Below, in pieces: positions 8,420-16,082 of a stretch of DNA of 64,000 bases; within the stretch, counting starts at the first letter, position 1, and every line of letters starts with the position of its first letter. Location: positions 79,758 to 143,757 of the forward strand of contig CAIMWO010000052.1 of the NCBI GenBank assembly GCA_903845195.1, in the 5' to 3' direction. This stretch comes from an uncultured Phycisphaerales bacterium. Lineage in GTDB: Bacteria; Planctomycetota; Phycisphaerae; WQYP01. The notes under the pieces were generated by a model, which was not told where the DNA came from, made no database searches, and saw only the letters and a program-made list of their open reading frames with translations. Position numbers and translations under genes: made by a program.

Positions 8420-8931
8420 CCCTTTCCTTCGTTCATCAGCGGGATTGCCATGCCGCATTCGGGGCAACGGCCTTTGCTAGCCCGCAGATCGTAGCCGCAG
8501 GTGGGACAGATGTGGAGAAAGTGGCTTCGTAGAATAGACCGGTAGGCTCTAAGCCAGAGGAGGGGAAGCAGGAGGAAGATGAGGGCGAGCGACCAGTAGG
8601 GAATTTCGAGGGCATTTCCGGTGCTTGCGGCGTTGTTGATTGCAATTAATCGAGAAGTATAGAAGTTGCCCCATAGGAAGATGGGGCAATTCTCACTGTA
8701 GGAGAAACCGGCGAATATCCACGTACTGGCGGGAGGACTCGGGGCAAGGCTTGGGGGCGTAGTGACCCAGCAGAAAGTGATTCCGCCCATGGAGGAGGTG
8801 ACGGATTTGTAGGGACGAGTGGGAATGCGGATGTGAATCATACCGACGTAACTGATGAGCCAGAGGAGGATGGCGAATTCGAGCAGGAGTGTGGACAGGG
8901 TGGCGAGGATGTTGAAGAGCCAGTGTTTCAT
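8416..8931 (-). CDS. Zinc-ribbon membrane protein, array member
   Basis: About 171 aa from ATG 8931. This start overlaps the stop of a vestigial ribbon (8928-9005) by ATGA. Anchor MKHWLFNILATLSTLLLEFA, ectodomain containing WIFAGFSYSENCP, second membrane segment (PYWSLALIFLLLPLLWLRA) and ribbon CPTCGYDLRASKGRCPECGM. GAAGGAAACAATTCG upstream supplies the ribosome binding site. Function unknown. Confidence 0.83.
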   Translation of the reverse strand: MKHWLFNILATLSTLLLEFAILLWLISYVGMIHIRIPTRPYKSVTSSMGGITFCWVTTPPSLAPSPPASTWIFAGFSYSENCPIFLWGNFYTSRLIAINNAASTGNALEIPYWSLALIFLLLPLLWLRAYRSILRSHFLHICPTCGYDLRASKGRCPECGMAIPLMNEGKG

Positions 8932-9005
8932 CGAATTGTTTCCTTCACCACGCCTGCGGGGAAAGATGTCCTGCATTTCGGACAACGGCCTTCGCTGCCC
9001 GCAGG
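8928..9005 (-). pseudogene. Vestigial zinc-ribbon tail in a shifted frame
   Basis: Directly after the stop of the gene at 9006, a frame ending at TGA 8930-8928 reads EGRCPKCRTSFPAGVVKETI. Restoring one base upstream would give the DLRAS block of the ribbon. The stop overlaps the next ATG by ATGA as in intact array genes. The gene at 9006-9524 therefore probably once ended in this ribbon and lost it by a frameshift or small deletion. Confidence 0.6.
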
Positions 9006-9524
9006 TCAGAGCCATTCTGGGGGAATGCCCACGAGGTTGCAGAGTGCGAGGACTTCCGGCGATAGCTTGGTGCGGTCGTAGGTGCGTGTGATCCATTTCC
9101 CGCCGTCGTCCCAACTCACCAAGAAGGCATCTGCGTCTCGTGCGAAAGTTTGGCTGACCGGAAGGCGACCAAGGGCGGCATCTAGCGATGATCGCTGAGC
9201 TTCGGGCATAGGACCATCGTGGCCGTGCAAACCACTGACCCCCATCCTCACGTTCTTGAAAAGTGTGACATGTCCTCGGATTCCATCATGGTAAATACTG
9301 CAATTCGTCATCAAGTGTATTTGTCCACCGCTGAAAAAGGAAACCAGCACGACCGTGTTAGAAGTGCGGACGTTGCCGTCAATGCGTTCATGCGGCAGGC
9401 GCATTTCGGCGAGAGTGAACGTGCCGGGCCATGGCGGAGCGGGCTGGTGGAAGAAGCGTATTGCTGCCGCCAGACAAATAAGCAGCGAAATGGCGGCGAG
9501 GATGTTGAACTGGTAGCGTTTCAT
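9006..9524 (-). CDS. Array member lacking the zinc ribbon and second anchor
   Basis: About 172 aa from ATG 9524. The N-terminus MKRYQFNILAAISLLICLAA matches the array. The rest is soluble and hydrophilic, with no second membrane segment: it contains TFTLAEMRLPHERIDGN and ends WDDGGKWITRTYDRTKLSPE. The start is chosen by similarity to paralogues. The body differs from all neighbours, which suggests that a new domain has been joined to the common anchor. Function unknown. Confidence 0.75.
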   Translation of the reverse strand: MKRYQFNILAAISLLICLAAAIRFFHQPAPPWPGTFTLAEMRLPHERIDGNVRTSNTVVLVSFFSGGQIHLMTNCSIYHDGIRGHVTLFKNVRMGVSGLHGHDGPMPEAQRSSLDAALGRLPVSQTFARDADAFLVSWDDGGKWITRTYDRTKLSPEVLALCNLVGIPPEWL

Positions 9525-9584
9525 CGGCTGCTCATTGTACCGAAAGTTGATCATTCACGGCGATGATCTACCGATGGGCTACAA

Positions 9585-10367
9585 TCACCCCGTGGGATGA
9601 AGGATGTGCATCTTCGTGATCCTTTGGTTCCAACGATGAACTGCCATGAGGATTGTGACAAACAAGATCACGTAGATTACCCATCCCAGAAACAAGTCCA
9701 CCCCGAATTCGCTTTCGAGCGCCGTAATGACCAACAAAAATGGAGCACCCAGCGGTGCGACGGCACAAATGATCCAGAAGATCGGCGTGTACCCTGCCGG
9801 AGTAGGAAGCAGAAGAATCACGCCAAAGAGGCCGTAGCTCGCCATTACATAAGCCAAAAGGAAACTCTTCCAGTTGGGCCATTGCCGAATCCGAAGGCGG
9901 TAAGCCCTGTACAGAGGAAGTAGGGCCAAGGCCAGTGGGGGCAAGAACGCCGGAATGGTATGCTCTCTGTAAACACCCAGCGGGATGGGCCAACCGTGCG
10001 GGCCCCAGCGTTCGACTCCATGGATACGTGGAGCCGTGAGTGAAGACCCCATTTCCCAATGAGTCGAATCCCATGCTCTTCCATGCATGGTCCAATCGAA
10101 TGTTGGATGGGCCGCAAGATAGGTATTGGATGGAATTTCGAGGGCCTCCACGATCCGTGTGGTTGCACGATGCGCCGTTCCGACATTCCCTCCGGTCCAG
10201 AAGAACCAGCGTTCGACTTCGGTGACGCTGGAGCCATGGACGGTCCAGTGCTGAGAACAGAAGTAAATCCCATCCCTACTTCCCACCCACCCGACGCACG
10301 CAGCTAAGCACAGAACCAACGAAAGTGCTGTTACCGTGTTGAGTAGGATGTTGCGGTATTTCTGCAT
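9585..10367 (-). CDS. Multi-pass membrane protein with array-type N-terminal anchor
   Basis: About 260 aa from ATG 10367, chosen because MQKYRNILLNTVTALSLVLC matches the array anchor; an upstream ATG at 10421 is possible. After a Trp-rich ectodomain (about 30-120) the protein has several membrane segments (AFLPPLALALLPLYRAY, FLLAYVMASYGLFGVILLL, IFWIICAVAPLGAPFLLV, LGWVIYVILFVTILMAV). No zinc ribbon is present. It is the first gene of the array, and the 250 bp upstream hold no other gene. Function unknown. Confidence 0.75.
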   Translation of the reverse strand: MQKYRNILLNTVTALSLVLCLAACVGWVGSRDGIYFCSQHWTVHGSSVTEVERWFFWTGGNVGTAHRATTRIVEALEIPSNTYLAAHPTFDWTMHGRAWDSTHWEMGSSLTAPRIHGVERWGPHGWPIPLGVYREHTIPAFLPPLALALLPLYRAYRLRIRQWPNWKSFLLAYVMASYGLFGVILLLPTPAGYTPIFWIICAVAPLGAPFLLVITALESEFGVDLFLGWVIYVILFVTILMAVHRWNQRITKMHILHPTG

Positions 10368-10620
10368 CGTTGGTGCCCCAAATGAGGTCGATGTGACTAT
10401 CGTAACTGTCGGCTGTTTCATGCTCAATGCTACGCTGATTACGGAACGAATCTCACAGTTCCAATATCTGAGTCGCCACCGAACCGCTCGGTGTTTAGGG
10501 GCAAAGGATGTCCAAGAATATGGGTTCCCTGCGGCAACGAAAATGGGGGATGGGTATGGGGGGTGCAGATGAAGCATTCTTTTTTTGTACGGAGACTGGA
10601 GACGGGCGATGGTCGTCTCG

Positions 10621-11232
10621 TCATTTCGGCGAAGGTGTGAACCTTCTATGCAACTCGATCAGAGAACCATAGTCGCCACCGTCAGCAGAGCGAATTGCCG
10701 CAAGGTATTCTTGACGAATTGTGCTTTCATTTCCCAGTGTATCTTCAGGCCAATCAGTCGGGGGATGATCATGAAGTATCAACCAGATGTTTGCCAACAT
10801 TCTCGACCACCGACCATTCCCATTCAGGAAGGGATGGATTGCTACGGCTCGGTGGTGCAACATCGCAGCCTGCTCGATCATTGGCCTCTCGCTCTTCTCC
10901 CAGAACTCAAGATCGCCCAGCAAGCCGTAAAGCTGCGATTCGATTTGGTTGGGGGGAACACCAAGATTCAGATCACGGAGCCGTCTCTCTCCAGCCCAGA
11001 CCCACACTCGGCCAAACATTTCTCCGTGTAGCGATTTGAGCCAGTGAAGATCAAAGGCGGCTTGCCGCCGAGTGGGCTTGGCGGACATGTACTTGATGAC
11101 GACAAGCCGAATGTTTTCGGCTTCTACCGCATTTAGGGCAGTACGGGTCTTGACGCTCCTGATCTTCAGACCAGAGATGTCATCGAGCGGTGTCTCGCCA
11201 CTGATCGGCTTCCAGTCTGTCATTGCAATCAC
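10621..11232 (-). CDS. Fic-domain protein (toxin of XRE/Fic pair)
   Basis: The 203-aa protein carries a complete Fic motif HPFLNGNGRWSR at about 133-144, with the catalytic His and the nucleotide-binding Gly/Arg residues. Fic enzymes transfer AMP or related groups to target proteins. The layout matches, from memory, the so-called mobile mystery protein B group. Translation starts at GTG 11232, overlapping the stop of the upstream HTH gene (GTGA), which is typical of toxin-antitoxin pairs. No inhibitory (S/T)xxxE(G/N) helix was recognised in the protein, so the HTH partner is the likely antidote. Confidence 0.88.
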   Translation of the reverse strand: MIAMTDWKPISGETPLDDISGLKIRSVKTRTALNAVEAENIRLVVIKYMSAKPTRRQAAFDLHWLKSLHGEMFGRVWVWAGERRLRDLNLGVPPNQIESQLYGLLGDLEFWEKSERPMIEQAAMLHHRAVAIHPFLNGNGRWSRMLANIWLILHDHPPTDWPEDTLGNESTIRQEYLAAIRSADGGDYGSLIELHRRFTPSPK

Positions 11233-11615
11233 TCAGCCCAGAGTTTTCGTGCTGGTCCCGCAAGAAGCTCGTGAACGGATCGACGCATCATCTGTTTGTA
11301 CTTGGCGTGATTGACGGCCTGTGCTTCTAGTGCCGCCGTCCCTTGCACCATTTTCATCAGTCGCTGAGCTTTCTGCCTCCCTTGCTGTTCACGGAGGTCT
11401 TCGGGATCAGTGGTGGAGCGGAGTTCGAGCGTCATGCCCAATACAGCAGCGAGGGATTGAATATCGGCGTAACTAGCTTTTTGGTGTTTGCCGGAGAGGA
11501 TGCGCTGTGTGGTGCGAAATGCAACGCCGCTCTTCTGGGCCAGCGTGATCGCTGGCATACTCAGTTCCCGACGACGTAGGTCAAGTTCTGCGAATATGTT
11601 GTTCTGATTCTTCAT
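11229..11615 (-). CDS. XRE-family regulator, antitoxin partner of Fic
   Basis: The 128-aa protein has an N-terminal helix-turn-helix of the XRE type (PAITLAQKSGVAFRTTQRIL, then YADIQSLAAVLGMTLEL). A C-terminal helical domain contains MVQGTAALEAQAV and LLAGPARKLW. AGGAG lies seven bases before the ATG. It overlaps the Fic gene by four bases. Three palindromes lie upstream and one covers its -10 box, so it probably represses its own promoter. Confidence 0.85.
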   Translation of the reverse strand: MKNQNNIFAELDLRRRELSMPAITLAQKSGVAFRTTQRILSGKHQKASYADIQSLAAVLGMTLELRSTTDPEDLREQQGRQKAQRLMKMVQGTAALEAQAVNHAKYKQMMRRSVHELLAGPARKLWAE

Positions 11616-11638
11616 CTGCGACTCCTCTGCAATGACAA

Positions 11639-11668
11639 ATCATACGCCATATGTGGCGTTATTACCAA
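11639..11668 (-). promoter_or_regulatory. Promoter of the XRE/Fic operon
   Basis: On the minus strand, TTGGTA (11668-11663) and TATGAT (11644-11639) are separated by 18 bases and lie 24 bases before the ATG at 11615. The nearest operator palindrome (11643-11660) fills the spacer and overlaps the -10 box, which fits autorepression. Confidence 0.6.
11643..11660. promoter_or_regulatory. Operator copy 1 (TACGCCAT-AT-GTGGCGTT)
   Basis: An 18-bp near-perfect palindrome. Its centre lies exactly 32 bp from that of copy 2. It overlaps the -10 region of the XRE/Fic promoter. Confidence 0.8.
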
Positions 11669-11674
11669 GAAAAA

Positions 11675-11692
11675 TACGCCATATATGGCGTA
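11675..11692. promoter_or_regulatory. Operator copy 2 (perfect palindrome)
   Basis: TACGCCATATATGGCGTA is a perfect 18-bp palindrome, just upstream of the -35 box. It is 32 bp from both neighbouring copies, so all three lie on the same DNA face. Confidence 0.82.
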
Positions 11693-11706
11693 AAAACAAT
11701 TAATAA

Positions 11707-11724
11707 TATGCCATATTTGGCGTA
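11707..11724. promoter_or_regulatory. Operator copy 3
   Basis: TATGCCATATTTGGCGTA has two mismatches from the perfect palindrome and sits 32 bp from copy 2. The rest of 11725-12005 holds no recognisable gene. It is AT-rich and contains one copy of the dispersed ACCGATCCTGT motif at 11943-11960. Confidence 0.75.
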
Positions 11725-12005
11725 TCGGATCAACCTTGACCTTGACTTTAGTAGATGGACTAATGACTTTGTTAATTATGTAAGTTGTTGTGTACAAATG
11801 CCTTATACGATTTAGAATGCTGTCACTTGTGCTTCTACGTACTCTTTCTTAACGCAGACATGCTCTACGCCAAGTGTCCTCCGTGCGCCGAATACGCCTT
11901 CTTTTTCTGCGAAGATGGCCCGTCCCCGCCCCAGCATCTGACCTGCTCAACCGATCCTGTCTTGGGGAATGGATTCCGAAGGCGCATCTAGAACGAACAC
12001 AACAT

Positions 12006-12251
12006 CTAACTGCGCCGTCGTTCAAGGAGTTCGGCGAGCGCATCCACCGGGTCCACCCCGCACGCCGTTGCCCAATCCGCAAATTCCGCCACATCGACCC
12101 GTCGTTCGGCCGTCTCCGAGCTATGAACCATCGTGTGGCTCATTCGCAACTTCTTCGCCAAGGCACGCTGGGTGAGATTGGCCTTCTCTCGCATGTCACG
12201 CAACAGCGAGGGAAGACGACGATAACGTGATGCTTGCAGAGACTTGGCCAT
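12006..12251 (-). CDS. XRE-family transcriptional regulator, 81 aa
   Basis: A single-domain helix-turn-helix protein: LLRDMREKANLTQRALAKKL, RMSHTMVHSSETAERRVDV, then a short helical tail (DPVDALAELLERR). It resembles the stand-alone XRE regulators of toxin-antitoxin modules and mobile elements. No partner overlaps it. The inverted repeat at 12290-12312 upstream is a candidate operator. The divergent gene at 12404 may be co-regulated. Confidence 0.85.
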   Translation of the reverse strand: MAKSLQASRYRRLPSLLRDMREKANLTQRALAKKLRMSHTMVHSSETAERRVDVAEFADWATACGVDPVDALAELLERRRS

Positions 12252-12289
12252 GGGGGCAATGTATGCACGAAGCTCCTTGTTTCGGTTTT

Positions 12290-12312
12290 CTGAACAGATT
12301 AGACTTGTTCAG
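12290..12312. promoter_or_regulatory. Inverted repeat CTGAACA-N9-TGTTCAG, candidate operator
   Basis: A perfect 7-bp inverted repeat with a 9-bp spacer, in the divergent region between the XRE gene (start 12251) and the membrane protein gene at 12404. The symmetry and position fit binding by the 81-aa XRE protein. Confidence 0.5.
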
Positions 12313-12403
12313 GAAATGAGAACGACAATCAGCTTGCATGCATCAGCCGCCGTGTCATGGGGATCAACTGGAAAGGCAGATCGTAACGGGAGGACGGAAG
12401 ACC

Positions 12404-13765
12404 ATGATTACCATCACCTGTGGACAATGCAGAATGAGCTACCGAGTAGTGGATAAGCCGGTGGCATGGAAGGCCAAGTGCAAGAAATGCGGAACGGTCA
12501 TGCTGATTCCGGCAGGGGAACAACGAGCGCAACGACCTGAGATGGCTGCTCCCCTCGGACCATCACAACCGGATAAACAGCTATGTGACAATTGTGGGCG
12601 CATTTTGGGGAAACTAGAGCGGCTCTTTCCGTGGGGAGAACATCATGTCTGCTACCAGTGCCATCAGCAGCTTCAACTTGAGGCCGATGCCGTTACGGCC
12701 TCGGCCTCTGGCGAGCAATCCGTTCCGCAAGCCAACGCAAGTATTCCTTCGTTACTCGAAATGTCAGCAGCCGTTCCAGCTATGGGGAGTTGGTCACTGG
12801 CAGATGCCACGAGATCAAATGCTGGTCCGCAACCCAACACTGCTCCCGTTCAGGATCGAAAGAGCAGTTGGAAGAAGATATTGGGGTGGTACTTTGGCGT
12901 ATGCTTGGTAGTTTCCGCCATATGCACAGGGCTCATCGGCGAATGGATTATGTTACCGGTCTCGATCCTATGTTTCGTTGTTCTCTCCCTGTGTGTTGTC
13001 GGTCCAATTATTCTATCAACTCGTTGGGAGGAACGCAGAAAGCAGCGAATCCCAGACGACGTGAGTGGAAAACAGCGAATCCCAGATGATCTGAGTGGGC
13101 AGATGACAGAAGCTCGGGCGAAGCAGATCAGCGGAAAGAGCATAGGTAAGGCTGTCCTTGTCTCCGGTATCTGCCTACTAATCCTGTTGATCGTCGGCTG
13201 TGTAATCTCCCTTGTAGTGCATCATGAGCATCACCTCTGCGCCCCAGTAGCGCTGCAGCCGACACTCCCCGGTTCTCGACCAAACTATACGGACGAACAG
13301 TTGGCGCAGGTTGGGATCAAAGACGCTGGCGGACAGCAATTCCGTGACGAAGACAGCAATGAAATCGTGTCTGACGAACAAGTTGCTGATCGGATGACAC
13401 ATCCACCCGGAATGGGGATCAGCTATTACGTTATCAATTTATTCCTCGGTTTTGTGGGACTTGTTTTTCTGATTGCACTATTCGTAGAACTCCATCGTCT
13501 ATCCGAGTCCCAATGCCCGGCTTGCCGCTTCTACGGAATGGCCGTGCTCTTGGGGAATGAACATCTCGGTACTCGGGAGATTCACGAAACCCGGATGCAA
13601 AACGTGAAGGTCGGTGAAGGTATAAGCCAGATGGGGCGAGTGATCGCCAATTACAATGTACCGGTGCAGGAACGTTACGTGGAAACTCATTGGCGGGAAC
13701 ACTGCAAATGCAAGTATTGCGGTCACCAATGGTCACGCCAAAGGCGTTCCCAGCAGAGAGCATGA
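12404..13765 (+). CDS. Membrane protein with three zinc-ribbon modules
   Basis: About 453 aa. The start at 12404 is set by the ribosome binding site GGGAGGA. The N-terminus is an MJ0042-type zinc finger (CGQCRMSYRV ... CKKC, about 5-32). A second Cys module follows at about 65-85 (CDNCGRIL ... CYQC), then a linker, membrane segments (ILGWYFGVCLVVSAICTG, MLPVSILCFVVLSLCVVG, ISGKSIGKAVLVSGICLLIL, YYVINLFLGFVGLVFLIALF), and a C-terminal Cys module (CPACRFYG ... CKCKYCGHQW). A short internal duplication encodes KQRIPDDVSG then KQRIPDDLSG. Function unknown. Confidence 0.8.
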   Translation: MITITCGQCRMSYRVVDKPVAWKAKCKKCGTVMLIPAGEQRAQRPEMAAPLGPSQPDKQLCDNCGRILGKLERLFPWGEHHVCYQCHQQLQLEADAVTASASGEQSVPQANASIPSLLEMSAAVPAMGSWSLADATRSNAGPQPNTAPVQDRKSSWKKILGWYFGVCLVVSAICTGLIGEWIMLPVSILCFVVLSLCVVGPIILSTRWEERRKQRIPDDVSGKQRIPDDLSGQMTEARAKQISGKSIGKAVLVSGICLLILLIVGCVISLVVHHEHHLCAPVALQPTLPGSRPNYTDEQLAQVGIKDAGGQQFRDEDSNEIVSDEQVADRMTHPPGMGISYYVINLFLGFVGLVFLIALFVELHRLSESQCPACRFYGMAVLLGNEHLGTREIHETRMQNVKVGEGISQMGRVIANYNVPVQERYVETHWREHCKCKYCGHQWSRQRRSQQRA

Positions 13766-14015
13766 CGACGAGCGGTGAGCCGCATTACCGATCCAATATT
13801 GACGGAGTAGGTCATCGCCGCAGACCTGTTTCACCGATCCTATTTCGGCTCGGCAGGCGAGAAGAACTTCATCGCAATCTCGTCCCCGCACACACCCGCC
13901 AGCATTTCGTATGGCTGACCAATTCGCCGATGGGAACCCAGAGGAATTCGTGGTGGTGGCATGGGTGAGGGCCGTGCAGTCTAATCATTTTTTCTTTGGG
14001 ACGGGTACACCGACA
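13766..14015. other. Intergenic, no gene; two dispersed repeats
   Basis: No convincing gene. It holds one copy of the TCACCGATCCT motif (13825-13843). It also holds one copy of a dispersed repeat (about 13917-13970, CCAATTCGCCGATGGGAACC and onward) that recurs near 43683-43735. Confidence 0.5.
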
Positions 14016-14384
14016 TCACAACACCCCCTTACCCACCACCTCCGGGTTGGCACGAGAAATAAGCGTACGCACCTTGGCCTGATCCACCTCCAGCAGCATG
14101 ACCCGGTCGATCTCCACCCCAAACTCATGATGTTTGCGTTCTTCTTCCAGCGTCATCTCACGGTCTTCTGAAATGGCCTTCGCATCCAATGCCGCTTGAA
14201 AATCCTGAATCATATCCATTATGAACTTTTTGAGGAACAACGGCTTGGCCTTGATGAAGAGGCTGGGTTCTGCGACTCCTACGCACAACATCCCCTGCCG
14301 TTTGTTGCCCGCAAACAGTTCAATGTTCACGTGGGACTCGGTGTCGGTCCAGATCAACGAAACAACAATAAGATCAATCACCAT
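14016..14384 (-). CDS. Small cytoplasmic protein, unknown
   Basis: The 122-aa protein is preceded by AGGAGG, which fixes the start at 14384. The first half is predicted to be beta-rich (VNIELFAGNKRQGMLCVGVA). The second half is charged and helical (MTLEEERKHHEFGVEIDRV). No known motif is seen. It follows the membrane protein gene at 14419-14934 with a 34-bp gap that contains a copy of the TCACCGATC motif. Confidence 0.7.
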   Translation of the reverse strand: MVIDLIVVSLIWTDTESHVNIELFAGNKRQGMLCVGVAEPSLFIKAKPLFLKKFIMDMIQDFQAALDAKAISEDREMTLEEERKHHEFGVEIDRVMLLEVDQAKVRTLISRANPEVVGKGVL

Positions 14385-14418
14385 GGCTGCCTCCTATACC
14401 CGTCTCACCGATCTTGCA

Positions 14419-14934
14419 TCACACGAACCAATGGAACATGACGTAGAAAAGGTGGCAGATGAAATCCAACCCATGCCCAATCGGGACGCCGGGACCAGAC
14501 GGACCAAAAATGCGGCGGATCATGAAAAAATAGATCAAAGTATAAAACACAAAACCTGCAAGAGGCATAGTTGAGGATGCGCCTCCCGGAATGTAGGTGT
14601 GCGAATAGCCGGTGAAATTACCTGACGATCCGTAACTCATTGTGGTGATCACGGTAGTGCCTGTGACTCCGAGCAGCAGGAAAAAGAAGACCACCTCTGC
14701 GAGGTAATTGTGATGGGCAAAGAATCCATGGTTCATATATTCATCCGCCGCTTTGGATTCCGGAGTGTCACCGACCTCGATTTCAATCTGATCGACAATC
14801 GGGGCGGGAGTTACCTCCGCTGAAGGAGTCTCCGTGACAACAGGTTTGTGACCGGGAACAAAAACGTAGGTAACTCCCAAGAATCCCATCCAAAGAACAA
14901 TGATGAAGAGAATGAAAAGTACAAACACTTTCAT
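14419..14934 (-). CDS. Membrane protein, unknown
   Basis: About 171 aa from ATG 14934, chosen for the TTTTGGAG ribosome binding site and the immediate hydrophobic start MKVFVLFILFIIVLWMGFLG. A Pro/Thr/Glu-rich linker follows, then a second membrane segment (LAEVVFFFLLLGVTGTTVI), a Gly/Ser/Tyr-rich loop and a third segment (LAGFVFYTLIYFFMI). It lies immediately downstream of the tyrosine recombinase, in the putative mobile block. Confidence 0.7.
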   Translation of the reverse strand: MKVFVLFILFIIVLWMGFLGVTYVFVPGHKPVVTETPSAEVTPAPIVDQIEIEVGDTPESKAADEYMNHGFFAHHNYLAEVVFFFLLLGVTGTTVITTMSYGSSGNFTGYSHTYIPGGASSTMPLAGFVFYTLIYFFMIRRIFGPSGPGVPIGHGLDFICHLFYVMFHWFV

Positions 14935-15020
14935 GATGATCTCCAAAATCTTGAGATTGGTCTCACCGATCCTGTTAAGAGACGCAGCTAATAACCGGTC
15001 CATTCGCAGTGGGCCAGCCC

Positions 15021-15908
15021 TCATACAGGCAGATACATTGACGAGCTTTCAGTGGGGCGAGCGTGAAGGTATCGGCCAGTGGTGGCGATACTGGAATGAC
15101 CGAGAGTGGCCTGTACGAGGGAGATGCTCGCCCCACGTTCCAGTGCGTGGCTGGCGTGGCCGTGACGCATCCAGTGTGGACTAACCAGCTTTTCAATCCC
15201 GGCACGCTGAGCAGCTTTCCGCACAATGCGCCACACCTGCATCGGACTGAGATGGTGCTTCTTTTTGCTGCGGAACATTGGCGCATCAACATCAGCATCG
15301 CCACGGAGTGCCACCAATTGGTGCCATACGGACGCTGGAAGCATGATCGTGCGTGTTTTGTTACGTTTCCCACAGACCGTCACTTGGCCCGCATCATGAC
15401 GGGGCTGAAGGTCGCTCCATTTGAGCGAACACAATTCAGAGACCCGAAGACCAGCGACATACAGAAGAGTCAGCAGCATGTGGTTCCGGGGCTGGTTTTC
15501 CAACACCAACATCCGCTGCACTTGTGCTTCGTCGAGAATCCGATCCGCCAGCCCATCCCGAAAGCCCGGCAGGAGCAGCGGACGGGCCGTGTCAAAAGGC
15601 AAATAGCCCAGCCGATGGCCGAAGGCGAAGAGGGATTTCACCGCCGAGAGCGCCCGATGAATGGAGGCGGGCTTGAGAATGCCGGAGTCCAGCGCCGTGG
15701 AAAACTGCTGGAGATCGCCAAGGGTGACATGATGCAGCGGCTTGGCGACCATGACCATGAACCGCTCTACATCAGCCCGGTATGCACGTTGGGTGTGACG
15801 GCTGCGACCGTGGAGCCAGAGGGCCAGCAACTGGCCATCGTTGTCGGCCTGTTGGGGGAGAGACATTCCAAGATTCGCAGGTTCGATTTTGGTGATGGCG
15901 TTTTCCAC
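15021..15908 (-). CDS. Tyrosine recombinase (XerC/D type)
   Basis: The 295-aa protein has an N-terminal SAM-like core-binding domain (about 25-105) and a C-terminal catalytic domain with all expected residues: R155 (GLRVSEL), K181 or K184, H245 and R248 (HWMRHGHASH), H271 (LGHSS) and Y280 (GRYLHARP). It should cut and rejoin DNA at specific sites. The start is GTG 15908 with GGAGGAAC upstream. The 11-bp-phased repeats at 15963-16069 lie directly in front and are candidate binding sites. Neighbouring RuvB-like and excisionase-like genes support a mobile-element integrase rather than the housekeeping XerC/D. Confidence 0.93.
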   Translation of the reverse strand: MENAITKIEPANLGMSLPQQADNDGQLLALWLHGRSRHTQRAYRADVERFMVMVAKPLHHVTLGDLQQFSTALDSGILKPASIHRALSAVKSLFAFGHRLGYLPFDTARPLLLPGFRDGLADRILDEAQVQRMLVLENQPRNHMLLTLLYVAGLRVSELCSLKWSDLQPRHDAGQVTVCGKRNKTRTIMLPASVWHQLVALRGDADVDAPMFRSKKKHHLSPMQVWRIVRKAAQRAGIEKLVSPHWMRHGHASHALERGASISLVQATLGHSSIATTGRYLHARPTESSSMYLPV

Positions 15909-15962
15909 GGGTTCCTCCGCACGATTGATAATGGCAATTCTCTTTCATAGACCTAAACAGAT

Positions 15963-16069
15963 AACCGACAGCTTCTGAACGATCTCTGACAACTTTTGAA
16001 CACCTTCTGACTACGATCTAACCAACATTTGAGCGATGTCTGACACTATTTAGGTGGTTGTCAGACATC
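15963..16069. repeat. Phased TCTGA repeats plus inverted repeat upstream of the recombinase
   Basis: Seven copies of (T)(C/T)TRA starting at 15974, 15985, 15995, 16006, 16017, 16028 and 16039 are spaced 11, 10, 11, 11, 11 and 11 bp, one helical turn apart. The last copy forms the left arm of a perfect 11-bp inverted repeat, GATGTCTGACA (16035-16045) and TGTCAGACATC (16059-16069). No T-run follows, so it is not a terminator. It may be a recombinase/excisionase binding array or a replication iteron. Confidence 0.75.
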
Positions 16070-16082
16070 ATCGATGCATGAT

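Noticed and set aside
15063..15950. Plus-strand open frame (295 codons)
   Set aside because: Antisense to the tyrosine recombinase with all catalytic residues.
15963..16069. CRISPR array
   Set aside because: Repeat words are only 5-7 bp at 11-bp intervals, with no spacer-sized gaps and no cas genes.
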